The notes under the pieces were generated by a model. The model was not told the DNA's origin and did not search any database. It worked only from the letters and a program-made list of their open reading frames with translations. The translations under genes and the position numbers were made by a program. DNA of 64,000 bases from Streptomyces sp. SJL17-4 (GTDB lineage: Bacteria; Actinomycetota; Actinomycetes; Streptomycetales; Streptomycetaceae): the NCBI RefSeq assembly GCF_036826855.1, contig NZ_CP104578.1:2046001-2110000 (forward strand), in the 5' to 3' direction. Below, piece by piece: positions 42,363 through 50,889 of the stretch. Every line of letters begins with the position of its first letter. The first letter of the stretch is position 1.

Positions 42363-42571
42363 GCTCCCTCCATCGACCCGATCAGGCTCTTGGGGCGCAT
42401 GTCGAGCCACGAGGCCTCGACGTGGTCCAGGCATGCCGCCCGGTCCGCCGGCCCCAGGACGCTGCGCCAGCCGGCCGGTACGGCGGTGGACGCGGGCCAG
42501 AGGGAGTACTGCTCCTCGTCGTTGACCAGGACGAGGTAGCTGCCGTCTCGGTCCTCGAAGGGGTGGGTCAT
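42359..42571 (-). CDS. mbtH: MbtH-family NRPS adenylation chaperone
   Basis: A 70-residue MbtH protein with the full signature: YLVLVNDEEQYSLWPASTAV, PAGWRSVLGPADRAACLDHV, EASWLDMRPKSL. It binds adenylation domains and is required by many tyrosine-activating enzymes of aminocoumarin pathways. The natural partner here is the A-PCP protein at 44028. It lies between the P450 and SDR genes in the same operon. Confidence 0.97.
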   Translation of the reverse strand: MTHPFEDRDGSYLVLVNDEEQYSLWPASTAVPAGWRSVLGPADRAACLDHVEASWLDMRPKSLIGSMEGA

Positions 42572-42624
42572 CGGTGCACCTTTCTGGGGCGGCATCGCGG
42601 TGGACCGCGATGGGGCGGGCGTGG

Positions 42625-43968
42625 TCAGCCCTTGGGCATGCCGCTGAGGTCGGGCTTGAGGGAGACCGGCAGGGAGTGCATGCCGTGCAGGATCGTCGAG
42701 TAGATCCAGCTCTCGGGGCCGGTCTGCTCGATGTCGGTGACCATGCGGCGGAGTCCGTCGAGGACCGCCTCGATCTCCATGCGGGCGAGGTAGTGCCCCA
42801 GGCAGAAGTGCGCACCGTGGGCGAAGGTGAGGTGCTTGTTGGGCGTGCGGTTCAGGTCGAAGCGGTACGGGTCCTCGAAGACGTCGCCGTCGAAGTTGCC
42901 CGAGGCGATCCAGACGCTGACCACGTCGCCGGCCTTGATCAGCTGTCCGTTGACGACGACGTCGCCGGTGGCGGCGCGGCCGCCGTGGATGGACGGCACG
43001 GTCCAGCGCAGGATCTCCTCGACCGCGGTGTCGAGCTTCGCCTCGCCGCTGCGGAGGGCCTTCCACTGCTCGGGGTACTGCTTGAGGGCGAGCAGGCCGC
43101 CGGTGATGGCGTGGCGGCCGGTCTCGTCGCCGCCGATCATCAGGCCGTAGCAGTTCGCCATGAGTTCGGCGTCGCTCAGGCGTTCGCCGTCGATCTGGCT
43201 GTTGGCGAGGAGGCTGACGACGTCGTCGTGCTTGCTGTTCTTACGGGTGGCGGCCAGGTCCGCGAAGTACAGCAGGATCTCGCTCTTGGCGGTCCAGCTG
43301 TCCTCCGGCGGGGCGTCGGCGTGGTCGGAGCTCCAGGCGCGGGAGGTGAGGCCGAGGAGGTACTTGCGGTCCGAGCGCGGCACGCCGAGCAGGTCGCAGA
43401 TGGCGCCGAGCGGGACGCTGCCGGAGACGTCCTCCGCGAAGTCGCACTCGCCCTTCTCGATGGCGGCGACGAGGAGGCCGTCGACGGTCTCGCGCAGGCC
43501 TTCGCGGATGTCGTGCAGCATCCGCGGCGAGAAGGCCTTCATCAGGATGTTGCGGATCTGGGAGTGGCGGATGCCGTCCGTCACGGCCAGCATCGTCCCG
43601 GCCGCGGAGTCGCCGCCGGTCAGGAGCGTGCCCAGGGCGTTGCCGCCCTCGGTGGTGAAGTGCTCCTTGTCGCGGTAGACGGTCATGGCGTCCTGGTGCC
43701 GGCTGACCACCCAGAAGCCGGGCTGGGAGCCGCGGGCCTCCTGCCAGTACATCGGGCGTTCGGCGCGGAGGTGGCGCCACACCTCGGTCAGGTCCCGCTC
43801 TGCGTGGAGGACGGGGTCGGCGAGGTCCAGGCTCTCGAGTTCGGCCGGGTCGACCATCGGCTTGCTCTGGTGCGGGGGGACGGGTGTCTCCGCCCCGGTC
43901 CTCGGGGTCTCGGTCTTCGGTGCCTCGGTCGTCGTCATCGGTGCCTCGGTCGTCGGGGTCTCGGTCAT
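42625..43968 (-). CDS. Cytochrome P450, NovI/CYP163-like aminoacyl-PCP beta-hydroxylase
   Basis: A 447-residue P450. The I-helix is LMIGGDETGRHAITGG, the GGDET form characteristic of P450s that hydroxylate carrier-protein-bound amino acids (NovI, NikQ). The heme motif is LTFAHGAHFCLGHYLARME, and ExxR lies in VEEILRWTVPSIHGGR. The first about 37 residues are Thr/Glu/Pro repeats (TETPTTEAPMTTTEAPKTE), probably disordered; the conserved fold begins near MVDPAELESLDL. ATG 43968 has GGAG upstream. Paired with the A-PCP gene and MbtH, it should make beta-hydroxytyrosyl-S-PCP. Confidence 0.88.
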   Translation of the reverse strand: MTETPTTEAPMTTTEAPKTETPRTGAETPVPPHQSKPMVDPAELESLDLADPVLHAERDLTEVWRHLRAERPMYWQEARGSQPGFWVVSRHQDAMTVYRDKEHFTTEGGNALGTLLTGGDSAAGTMLAVTDGIRHSQIRNILMKAFSPRMLHDIREGLRETVDGLLVAAIEKGECDFAEDVSGSVPLGAICDLLGVPRSDRKYLLGLTSRAWSSDHADAPPEDSWTAKSEILLYFADLAATRKNSKHDDVVSLLANSQIDGERLSDAELMANCYGLMIGGDETGRHAITGGLLALKQYPEQWKALRSGEAKLDTAVEEILRWTVPSIHGGRAATGDVVVNGQLIKAGDVVSVWIASGNFDGDVFEDPYRFDLNRTPNKHLTFAHGAHFCLGHYLARMEIEAVLDGLRRMVTDIEQTGPESWIYSTILHGMHSLPVSLKPDLSGMPKG

Positions 43969-44027
43969 CGGGGTCTCCAGTCCGCGTTGCGCGTCGGCGG
44001 GTTCGGCAGGGGGCCGGGGCGTCGCGC

Positions 44028-45851
44028 TCAGCGCTGCGCCGCGGCGTCGGCGCCGCTCGCGACCGCGGCGAGTGCCTCGACGGTCGGGTTGCTGATCATT
44101 TCGCGGGGCGAGATGGAGTAGCCCGCTTCGCGCGCCTTGAGGATGACGGTGATGGCGAGCATGCTGTCGCCGCCGAGCGCGAAGAAGTTGCTGTCGGCCT
44201 TGACCTCGGACACGCCGAGCAGCTCGCCGAAGATGGCGGCGAAGGCCACTTCCGCCGGGTTGCCGGGGGCCCGGCCGGCGGTGTCGGCGGTGGTCTCGGG
44301 CGCCGGCAGGGCCAGCCGGTCGAGCTTGCCGTTGGGGGTCGTCGGGAAGGTGGTGACGGTGACGCAGGCGGCGGGCACCATGTGCTCCGGCAGGCTGCGG
44401 GCCGCGAACTCGCGCAGTTCGGCGGAGCTCGGTGCGGGCTTGCCGTAGAGCTTGCCGACGATCACGTAGGCGACGAGCTGGCGGCTGCCCGGCTGGTCCT
44501 CGCGGACGACGGCCACGGCCTGGTCGACCGAGGGGTGCCCGGCCAGGACGCTCGCCACCTCGCCGAGCTCGATGCGGAATCCGCGGAGCTTGACCTGGTC
44601 GTCGGCGCGGCCGTGGAAGTCGAGGCCGCCGTCGGGCCGCGGGGAGACCAGGTCGCCGGTGCGGTACATGCGGGATCCGTCGGCCGCGAAGGGGTCGGCG
44701 ACGAAGCGTTCGGCGGTGAGGCCGGGGCGGCGCAGGTATCCGCGTGCCAGGCCGTCGCCGCTGACGTAGAGCTCGCCGGTCTCCCCGACGGCCACGGGGC
44801 GCAGTTCCGCGTCCAGCACGTGGACCCGGGCGCCGGGGATCGCGGTGCCGAGCGAGGGGGTCCCGGCCGCGGTCAGCGGTTCGGTCATGGTGGCGCAGAC
44901 GGTCACCTCGGTCGGGCCGTACGCGTTGACCATGCGGCGGTCCCGCCCCGTCCAGCGCTCCACGAGTTCGGCGGTGCACGCCTCGCCCGCGACGAGCAGG
45001 CTGCGGATTCCGCCGAGTTCCTCGGCGGGGACGCTGGCTGCGGCGACCGGCGGGAGCACGGCGTGGCTGACGTCCAGTCCGGTGAGGACCTCGGTCAGGG
45101 TCTCGCCGGCGAGGGTGCCGGGCGGCGGGACGACGAGGGTGGCGCCCGCTTCGAGGACGGCCAGCAGCTCGAAGACGTACGCGTCGAAGCTCGGCGAGGC
45201 GAACTGGAGCAGCCGGCTGTCGGTGTCGACGGCCATCCGCTCGACCGTCGCGGCCGCGAGGCCGGCGAGGCCGCCGTGGGTGACGGCGACGCCCTTGGGC
45301 GTGCCGGTGGTGCCGGAGGTGTAGATGACGTAGGCCAGGCCGGCCGCCGTCAGGGGGGCGTCCAGTTCGACGAGCGCCGGGTTCGCGTCGGGGGCCGTCG
45401 CGATCCGGTCGGCGGTCGCCGGCTCGTCGATGACGAGCCGGTCGCTTCCGGTGCTCGGCGGCAGCCGGTCGGCCGAGGTGCGGTCGGTGACCACCAGGGC
45501 GGGGGCCGCGTCGGCGAGGACGAAGGCGATGCGGTCGGCCGGGTAGGCGGGGTCGACCGGCAGGAACGCGGCGCCGGTCTTGGCGACCGCGAGGGTGGCG
45601 ACGACCATGTCGACCGAGCGCGGCAGGGCGAGGGCGACCAGCTTCTCGGGGCCCGCGCCGTGGGCGAGGAGGATCCGGGCGAGCCGGTTGGCGCGGCCGT
45701 TGAACTCCTCGTAGGTGAGGGTCTCCCCGGCGGAGGCGAGCGCGGTGGCGTCGGGACGGTCCTTGGCCCGCCGTTCCAGCAGCTCGGCGAGGGTGACCGG
45801 GGCCTCTCCGGGGCCGCTGTCGTTCCGCGTGCCGTGTGTGGTGGTGGCCAT
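44028..45851 (-). CDS. NRPS A-PCP didomain, probable tyrosine loading (NovH-like)
   Basis: A 607-residue free-standing adenylation-carrier protein, the length of NovH. The A domain has [20 protein letters not shown] and [15 protein letters not shown]. Specificity residues read from [28 protein letters not shown] and [10 protein letters not shown] give DAFVLAAVC, close to aromatic amino-acid codes (DAxxxAAxC) but not one I can assign with certainty. The PCP has [17 protein letters not shown]. With the adjacent GGDET P450 and MbtH it matches the NovH/NovI unit that prepares beta-hydroxytyrosine for the aminocoumarin ring. ATG 45851 behind GAGGAGAAGG. Confidence 0.88.
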   Translation of the reverse strand: MATTTHGTRNDSGPGEAPVTLAELLERRAKDRPDATALASAGETLTYEEFNGRANRLARILLAHGAGPEKLVALALPRSVDMVVATLAVAKTGAAFLPVDPAYPADRIAFVLADAAPALVVTDRTSADRLPPSTGSDRLVIDEPATADRIATAPDANPALVELDAPLTAAGLAYVIYTSGTTGTPKGVAVTHGGLAGLAAATVERMAVDTDSRLLQFASPSFDAYVFELLAVLEAGATLVVPPPGTLAGETLTEVLTGLDVSHAVLPPVAAASVPAEELGGIRSLLVAGEACTAELVERWTGRDRRMVNAYGPTEVTVCATMTEPLTAAGTPSLGTAIPGARVHVLDAELRPVAVGETGELYVSGDGLARGYLRRPGLTAERFVADPFAADGSRMYRTGDLVSPRPDGGLDFHGRADDQVKLRGFRIELGEVASVLAGHPSVDQAVAVVREDQPGSRQLVAYVIVGKLYGKPAPSSAELREFAARSLPEHMVPAACVTVTTFPTTPNGKLDRLALPAPETTADTAGRAPGNPAEVAFAAIFGELLGVSEVKADSNFFALGGDSMLAITVILKAREAGYSISPREMISNPTVEALAAVASGADAAAQR

Positions 45852-45972
45852 GCCGTCCTTCTCCTCAAGGGGGGCGGTCCCGGACGACGCGGTCGTACCG
45901 CCCGTCGTCGTGTTCGGATTCGTCATGTCAGGTGTGCCGGGTACGGCGGGTGCGTCGGGCTTGTCCGGCATG

Positions 45973-47604
45973 TCAGGCCACCGGCCAGCGGGCGTCGGTG
46001 ACCGCGAGCCGCTCCCGGGCTTCGGCGCGCAGCCGCAGCCGGTCGGGCTTGCCGAGGGCGAGGACCGGCAGGGTGGTGCGCAGCTCGATGTCGGCCGGTA
46101 CGTGGTTCGGCGTGAGCCGCTCGGCGACGTGCCGGCGCAGCTCGTCGGCGTCCGGGGCGGCACCCGCCGTCGGGACGATCACGGCGAAGATCCGTTCGAG
46201 CCGGTCCACGTCCTCCACGCCGAAGACGGCCGCTTCCGCGACCGCCGGGTGGTCAAGCAGGGCGCGTTCGACGGAGGCCGGGTAGACCTTGATGCCGTTC
46301 GTCTTGATGACGTCGGCGATCCGGCCGTGCAGGTGCAGGTATCCGGCGTCGTCGAGGTGCCCGATGTCGCCGGTGTGGATCCAGCCGTCGCGGACGGTGA
46401 GCGCGGTGAGCTCGGGCTCGTTCCAGTAACGCTCCATCGACCAGCGGGAGATGACGCAGATCTCGCCGGGCTCGCCGGCCGGCAGGATCCGGCCGTCCTC
46501 GGTGTCGCGGATGGTCACGCGTACGGCCTCGGGCGGCCGGCCGACGGTGGCCCGCAGGGCGGGGTCGCGGTGGTCGTCCGGGAGGAGGAGGCTGATCAGG
46601 CCGCTCTCACTGGTGCCGTACACCTGCATGATGACGGGGCCGAGGACCTCCACGGCCTTGCCGATGCGGTCCGGTGAGGCGGCGCTGCCGGTGTAGAAGA
46701 GCTCCCGCAGGGTCGACAGGTCGGTGCTGCCGATGGCGGGGTGCTCGGTCAGCGCGTACACCTGGGGCGCGGACAGGACGAGACGGGTGATGCCGTACTG
46801 GCCGATCGCCCGCAGGACCTCGGTCGCGTCGAAGGCGGACTGGAGGACGACGAGGCCGCCGGTGATGACGGTGTCGTCCGCGGCGAAGCCGCTGGAGTGC
46901 GTGAGCGGCGCGGTGACGAGACAGTTCGCGGGGACGCCGCGGGCCGCCGAGGTGGCCACCATGTCGTTCTTCACCGCGAACGCCCAGCTGACGCCCTTGG
47001 GGCGGCCGGTGGAGCCGCTGGTGTAGGTGACGACGGCGATGTCGCCGGCCTCGGCGGTCTCCGGGTCGAAGGCGTCGGCGGGGGCGGCGGTGAGGTCGAC
47101 GACGTCGGGGCCGAAGGCGCCGAGCCCGGCGAGCAGCGGACGGGTCTTCAGCGCGTCGCACAGCTCGCGGCCGCGGCCGACGTTGTCGGCGTCGACGGCC
47201 AGCAGGGTGGCCCCGACGTCGGTGAGGATGTCGAGCTGGAGTTCCAGCGGCAGTTGGTCGAGCGGGTTGACCGCGTTGACTCCCCTGAGGTGGACCACCG
47301 TGGCGCCGAGCAGGTTCGCCGCCCAGCGCAGGATCAGCGTCGCCGGGGTGTTGGCGTGGGTCAGGACGGCGACCACACTGTCGAGGCCCACGCCCTGCGC
47401 ACGCATGACCTGGGCGGCCGAGGTGACCGAATCGGCGAGAGATCCGGCGGTGGTGGGCACGTCCTCGCATATGAGTGGTGTATTCAGGGGATTGGCGCCG
47501 AGGGCGTCCAGGATCTGCCGGACGTAATGACTATTGCCTTGCAACCACGTTCTCCATTCGGCTCGTGGGAGCGAGGCCGTCAGCGCATCAGTCAATTGAG
47601 GCAC
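45973..47604 (-). CDS. Adenylate-forming ligase, NovL-like amide synthetase or acyl-CoA ligase
   Basis: A 543-residue ANL enzyme: [20 protein letters not shown] (P-loop), [40 protein letters not shown] (hinge) and the near-C-terminal [11 protein letters not shown]ys. It lacks a carrier domain. Aminocoumarin clusters use NovL/CloL-type ANL enzymes to join an acid to the aminocoumarin amine, and the gene sits just upstream of the A-PCP gene, so an amide synthetase is favoured. An acyl-CoA ligase for a side chain is the alternative. The start is uncertain: GTG 47604 is used, and a TTG further in (at [19 protein letters not shown]) is possible. Confidence 0.78.
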   Translation of the reverse strand: MPQLTDALTASLPRAEWRTWLQGNSHYVRQILDALGANPLNTPLICEDVPTTAGSLADSVTSAAQVMRAQGVGLDSVVAVLTHANTPATLILRWAANLLGATVVHLRGVNAVNPLDQLPLELQLDILTDVGATLLAVDADNVGRGRELCDALKTRPLLAGLGAFGPDVVDLTAAPADAFDPETAEAGDIAVVTYTSGSTGRPKGVSWAFAVKNDMVATSAARGVPANCLVTAPLTHSSGFAADDTVITGGLVVLQSAFDATEVLRAIGQYGITRLVLSAPQVYALTEHPAIGSTDLSTLRELFYTGSAASPDRIGKAVEVLGPVIMQVYGTSESGLISLLLPDDHRDPALRATVGRPPEAVRVTIRDTEDGRILPAGEPGEICVISRWSMERYWNEPELTALTVRDGWIHTGDIGHLDDAGYLHLHGRIADVIKTNGIKVYPASVERALLDHPAVAEAAVFGVEDVDRLERIFAVIVPTAGAAPDADELRRHVAERLTPNHVPADIELRTTLPVLALGKPDRLRLRAEARERLAVTDARWPVA

Positions 47605-47725
47605 GGCGTTCCGGCCTCGCGTATCGGCCCGCTGAGATGGACGTTCACCAGATCTCAAGATAGAGGTGGAGCCGACGCGCCGACATCCCCAGGTCTGGTA
47701 GTCGTGAGAACGCCGCCGGAATGCC

Positions 47726-47761
47726 TTGATATTCGTACGACGCCTGTCCTAGCGTCGTACG
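47726..47761 (+). promoter_or_regulatory. Promoter with inverted repeat CGTACGAC-N12-GTCGTACG; near-leaderless
   Basis: -35 TTGATA (47726-47731), 18-bp spacer, -10 TAGCGT (47750-47755). A perfect 8-bp inverted repeat, 47734-47741 with 47754-47761, flanks and overlaps the -10, so a repressor there would block RNA polymerase. The ATG at 47764 follows 8 bases after the -10, predicting a leaderless transcript for the formamidase-like gene. Confidence 0.7.
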
Positions 47762-47763
47762 CC

Positions 47764-48762
47764 ATGGAGATACACACGGTCGAGTCGACACCTGTCACTG
47801 TGCGTTCCGGCGTACTCGACCCGGGTGCCCCGGCGGTCGCGAAGATTGAATCCGGCGATGTGGTGAGCTATCCCGACACCTGGACCAACTGGAACAACGA
47901 GTTGGCGTTCGGGATGTCCTTCGAGGAACTGGTCGACGTGCGTCGGCGCAATCCCGGCAATCCGTTTCCGCTCCTGGGGCCGGTGGAGGTCGCGGGAGCC
48001 GAGCCGGGCGATGTGATCGAGTGCCGGCTCACCGCGCTCCGTACCCGCGACTGGGGCTGCAACGCCTCGCACCCGGGGTCGGGCGCGCTGCGTGACGACT
48101 TCACCGAGCCGTACATGCACTACTTCCGTTTCGACGAGGAGCGTCGCACGGCCGCCTACGCCCAGGGGACCACGATCCCGCTGGCGCCGTTCCTCGGGAT
48201 CATGGCAGTGGAGCCGGCCGGGGACGAGCCGGTCGGCGCGCTGCTCGCCGGCCCCCACGGCGGCAACCTGGTGCTGCGCGAACTCACCGTCGGGTCCTCG
48301 CTGTTCCTGCCGGTGGCCAAGCCCGGCGGGCGGGTGTGGGTCGGCGACGTGCACGCGGCGCAGGGTGACGGCATGGTGGACCAGACGGGCATCAAGTCGG
48401 CCGCGGAGGATCTGCGGATCCGCTACGACCTGCACAAGTCCGTCGCGCTCGACGGCCCGCTGGCGGAGACCGAGACGCACTGGATCGGCTTCGGCTTCGC
48501 CGCCGACCTCGACGAAGCGCTCCTCGCCTGCCTGCGGGGGCTGGTGGCCTGGCTGCCGGCCGCGGCGGGGATCACGGCCGCCGAGGCGTACGCGCTGTGC
48601 GGCATGGCGGTGAGCTTCCGGATCACGCAGTACGCGGACCAGCGCGGCTCCTCGTACAGCGCGCTGCCCCCGAAGACGGTCCACGGCATGGTGCCGAAGG
48701 ACGTCTTCCCGCCGGAGGTCCAGGAGCGCATCGGCGCCTGGCTGCGGCCGTCGGCCCGATGA
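47764..48762 (+). CDS. Acetamidase/formamidase-family protein
   Basis: A 332-residue FmdA/AmdA-family protein: VTVRSGVLDPGAPAVAKIES, GPVEVAGAEPGDVIECRLTA, GPHGGNLVLRELTVGSSLFL, VWVGDVHAAQGDGMVDQTGI (conserved DxHAxQGDGE-like block, here GDGM) and FRITQYADQRGSS. The family hydrolyses small amides. In the conserved block Glu is usual after GDG; Met here may change metal or substrate binding. It opens a two-gene unit with the P450 at 48824. Its role in antibiotic tailoring is unknown. Confidence 0.85.
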   Translation: MEIHTVESTPVTVRSGVLDPGAPAVAKIESGDVVSYPDTWTNWNNELAFGMSFEELVDVRRRNPGNPFPLLGPVEVAGAEPGDVIECRLTALRTRDWGCNASHPGSGALRDDFTEPYMHYFRFDEERRTAAYAQGTTIPLAPFLGIMAVEPAGDEPVGALLAGPHGGNLVLRELTVGSSLFLPVAKPGGRVWVGDVHAAQGDGMVDQTGIKSAAEDLRIRYDLHKSVALDGPLAETETHWIGFGFAADLDEALLACLRGLVAWLPAAAGITAAEAYALCGMAVSFRITQYADQRGSSYSALPPKTVHGMVPKDVFPPEVQERIGAWLRPSAR

Positions 48763-48823
48763 CGGCCGGTCGGCGAATCCCCACCCCCCACTGCGTATGC
48801 CCGATATCGAGAAGGATGCCGCG

Positions 48824-50014
48824 ATGAGCGAGCCGATAACCTATCAGCAGCACTGGGACCGCACGGATCATTTCGATCCGCCGTCGCTTCTGCTGGACCT
48901 GAGCCGGGAACGGCCGCTGACGAGAATGACGTACCCCAGCGGCCATGTCGGCTGGCTGGTGACCGGCCACGAGCTGTCCCGCGAGATCCTCAGCAATCCC
49001 GTCTTCAGCCACAATTACGGGATCGGCCACTTCCCCATCACCAAAAAGGGCAAGCAGATTCCGCCGCTGCCGGTGATGCCCGGAATGTTCATTCACATGG
49101 ACCCGCCGGAGCACACGAAGTACCGGAAGCTGCTGACCGGTGAATTCACCACCCGCCGGATGAACCAGTGGGCGGAGCGCGTCGACGTCCTGGCCGCCGA
49201 GCACCTGAAGGGAATGCGCGAGCAGGGCACTTCGGCCGATCTCGTCGCCTCCTTCGTCCGGCCGCTGGTCCTCCAGGTCATCTGTGAGCTGATCGGCATT
49301 CCGTACGACGAGTGCGAGAAGATCGCCCAGCTGCCGGACACCTCGAACGACGAGAGCATCGAGCTGGACGACGAGCTCGCCGCGGGGCGCGAGTCGTTCT
49401 TCTACGTGCGCGAACTCGTCCAGCGGAAGCGGAACGAGCCGGGCGACGACATGCTGAGCCGGCTCATCGCCGCCGGTGAGCTGACGGACCAGGAGATCAC
49501 CAACATGATCCTCCTGGTGTTCGTCGCCGGTTACTCCACGACGGAGGCCGCGCTGACGTGCAGCACGCTGGCGCTGCTGCACCACACCGAACGGCTCGCG
49601 GAGTTCCGGGCGAACCCCAGGTCCGCGAACGCGATCGAGGAACTGCTCCGCTACACGACGGTCAACCAGTACCAGATCTTCCGTACGGCGCTGGAGGACA
49701 TCGAGCTGGGCGGCGAGACGATCAGGAAGGACGACACGGTCACCGTGTCGCTGCCCGCCGCCAACCGCGATCCGGCCAAGTTCGGCTGCCCGCACGCACT
49801 GGATCTCGACCGCGACACGTCGGGACAGATGGCCTTCGGATACGGCGTGCACATGTGCCTCGGCCAGAACCTGGCGCGGATCGTCATCGGCGCCGGGCTG
49901 CGGACGCTGGTCGAGGAACTGCCCGGTCTCGAACTGGCTGTTCCGCTGGAGGAGGTCCCGCTGCGGGGCCGTTCCACGGTGGTGAGCATGGTCGAACTGC
50001 CCGTCCGCTGGTGA
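48824..50014 (+). CDS. Cytochrome P450 with atypical I-helix (AGYSTT)
   Basis: A 396-residue actinobacterial P450: FIHMDPPEHTKYRKLLTGEF (C-helix HTxxR-like), ExxR in AIEELLRYTTVNQYQIFRTA, heme motif MAFGYGVHMCLGQNLARIV. The I-helix reads LVFVAGYSTTEAALT, so the usual Asp/Glu before Thr (AGxDT or AGxET) is Ser. That acid helps deliver protons during oxygen activation, so the enzyme may do non-standard chemistry. ATG 48824 behind GAGAAGG. Likely an ansamycin or aminocoumarin tailoring oxidase, cotranscribed with the formamidase-like gene. A strong hairpin follows. Confidence 0.9.
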   Translation: MSEPITYQQHWDRTDHFDPPSLLLDLSRERPLTRMTYPSGHVGWLVTGHELSREILSNPVFSHNYGIGHFPITKKGKQIPPLPVMPGMFIHMDPPEHTKYRKLLTGEFTTRRMNQWAERVDVLAAEHLKGMREQGTSADLVASFVRPLVLQVICELIGIPYDECEKIAQLPDTSNDESIELDDELAAGRESFFYVRELVQRKRNEPGDDMLSRLIAAGELTDQEITNMILLVFVAGYSTTEAALTCSTLALLHHTERLAEFRANPRSANAIEELLRYTTVNQYQIFRTALEDIELGGETIRKDDTVTVSLPAANRDPAKFGCPHALDLDRDTSGQMAFGYGVHMCLGQNLARIVIGAGLRTLVEELPGLELAVPLEEVPLRGRSTVVSMVELPVRW

Positions 50015-50035
50015 CGGACTGAGCAGCGCGTCGCG

Positions 50036-50080
50036 TACGACGGAGCGGGCCCGGAGATCCTCCGGGCCCGCTCCGTCGTA
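50036..50080. terminator. Perfect 21-bp hairpin terminator between convergent genes
   Basis: Arms 50036-50056 and 50060-50080 are fully complementary (TACGACGGAGCGGGCCC... on the left), with an ATC loop. It lies 22 bp after the P450 stop and before the end of the convergent SDR gene. Confidence 0.92.
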
Positions 50081-50158
50081 CCGCGCGTCGTACCGCCTCA
50101 CGGCCGTGCGCTCGCCGTCATGCCGACACGCACGGCATCAGGGCCGTCACGCACGACG

Positions 50159-50860
50159 TCACGGCCGTCCCGCCGTCATCGCGACGTGGACGATCTGGCC
50201 GGACACCGCCGAGGCCTCCGCGCCGGCCAGGAACCATACGGCGTCGAGCGCCCCCGCCGCGTACGCCGAGCCGCCGCCGGCGCCGGACGCGGCGGCGGCG
50301 GTCAGGTCCGTCACGGAGGGCTCGGGAGCGATGACGTTGGCCGTGATGCCGAACGGCCGCAGCTCCATCGCCAGCGTCCTGGTGAACCCGGCGAGGCCCG
50401 TCTCGACGACCGAGTTCCGCGCCGCCGACGGCCGGTCGCCGCCCGCGACGTCGGCCAGCACGAGGATCCGGCCCCCACCGTTCTTGATCATCGGGTCGAC
50501 GACCGCGCGGCTGGTGACGAAGACCCCTCGCAGGGGGCCGCCGACGGCCTCGGTCCAGTCCTGGTCGGAGAGTTCGCGCAGCGGACCGCGGTCGACGGCC
50601 CCGACGCAGTTCAACAGGACGCCGGGATCACCGAGGTCGGCGCGGACGCGGGTCAGCGCGAGATCGACCGAGCCCGCGTCGGTGACGTCCGCGGCCACGA
50701 ACACGCACCGTCGCCCCGTCTCCGCGATCCGCCGCACCGTGTCGGCGTGCGCGGCCTCGTCCGCTCCGAGTACGGCCACGTCCATGCCGTGGTCGGCCAG
50801 CCGTACGGACGCGTCGGCGCCGATGCCCTGCGCCGCGCCGGTCACCATTGCGACTGCCAT
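50159..50860 (-). CDS. Catalytically dead SDR-fold protein (NovK-like)
   Basis: A 233-residue short-chain dehydrogenase fold: AMVTGAAQGIGADASVRLAD (cofactor loop intact) and LLNCVGAVDRGPLRELSDQD. The catalytic residues are lost: the Ser motif reads RILVLADVAGG and the YxxxK region reads SAARNSVVETGLAGFTRTLA, with Asn where Tyr and Glu where Lys should be. In novobiocin biosynthesis NovK is a non-catalytic SDR subunit that forms a heterotetramer with active NovJ. The intact SDR at 41595 could be the partner. ATG 50860 behind GAGAGAGG. It lies 29 bp after the condensation-type acyltransferase gene. Confidence 0.82.
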   Translation of the reverse strand: MAVAMVTGAAQGIGADASVRLADHGMDVAVLGADEAAHADTVRRIAETGRRCVFVAADVTDAGSVDLALTRVRADLGDPGVLLNCVGAVDRGPLRELSDQDWTEAVGGPLRGVFVTSRAVVDPMIKNGGGRILVLADVAGGDRPSAARNSVVETGLAGFTRTLAMELRPFGITANVIAPEPSVTDLTAAAASGAGGGSAYAAGALDAVWFLAGAEASAVSGQIVHVAMTAGRP

Positions 50861-50889
50861 GGTTCGTTCCTCTCTCGACAGGGTCGGCG

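Noticed and set aside
44028..46163. Fusion of ligase and A-PCP into one protein
   Set aside because: The A-PCP frame can be extended upstream, but a good ribosome site at ATG 45851 and the family N-terminus show two genes. The extension overlaps the ligase in another frame.
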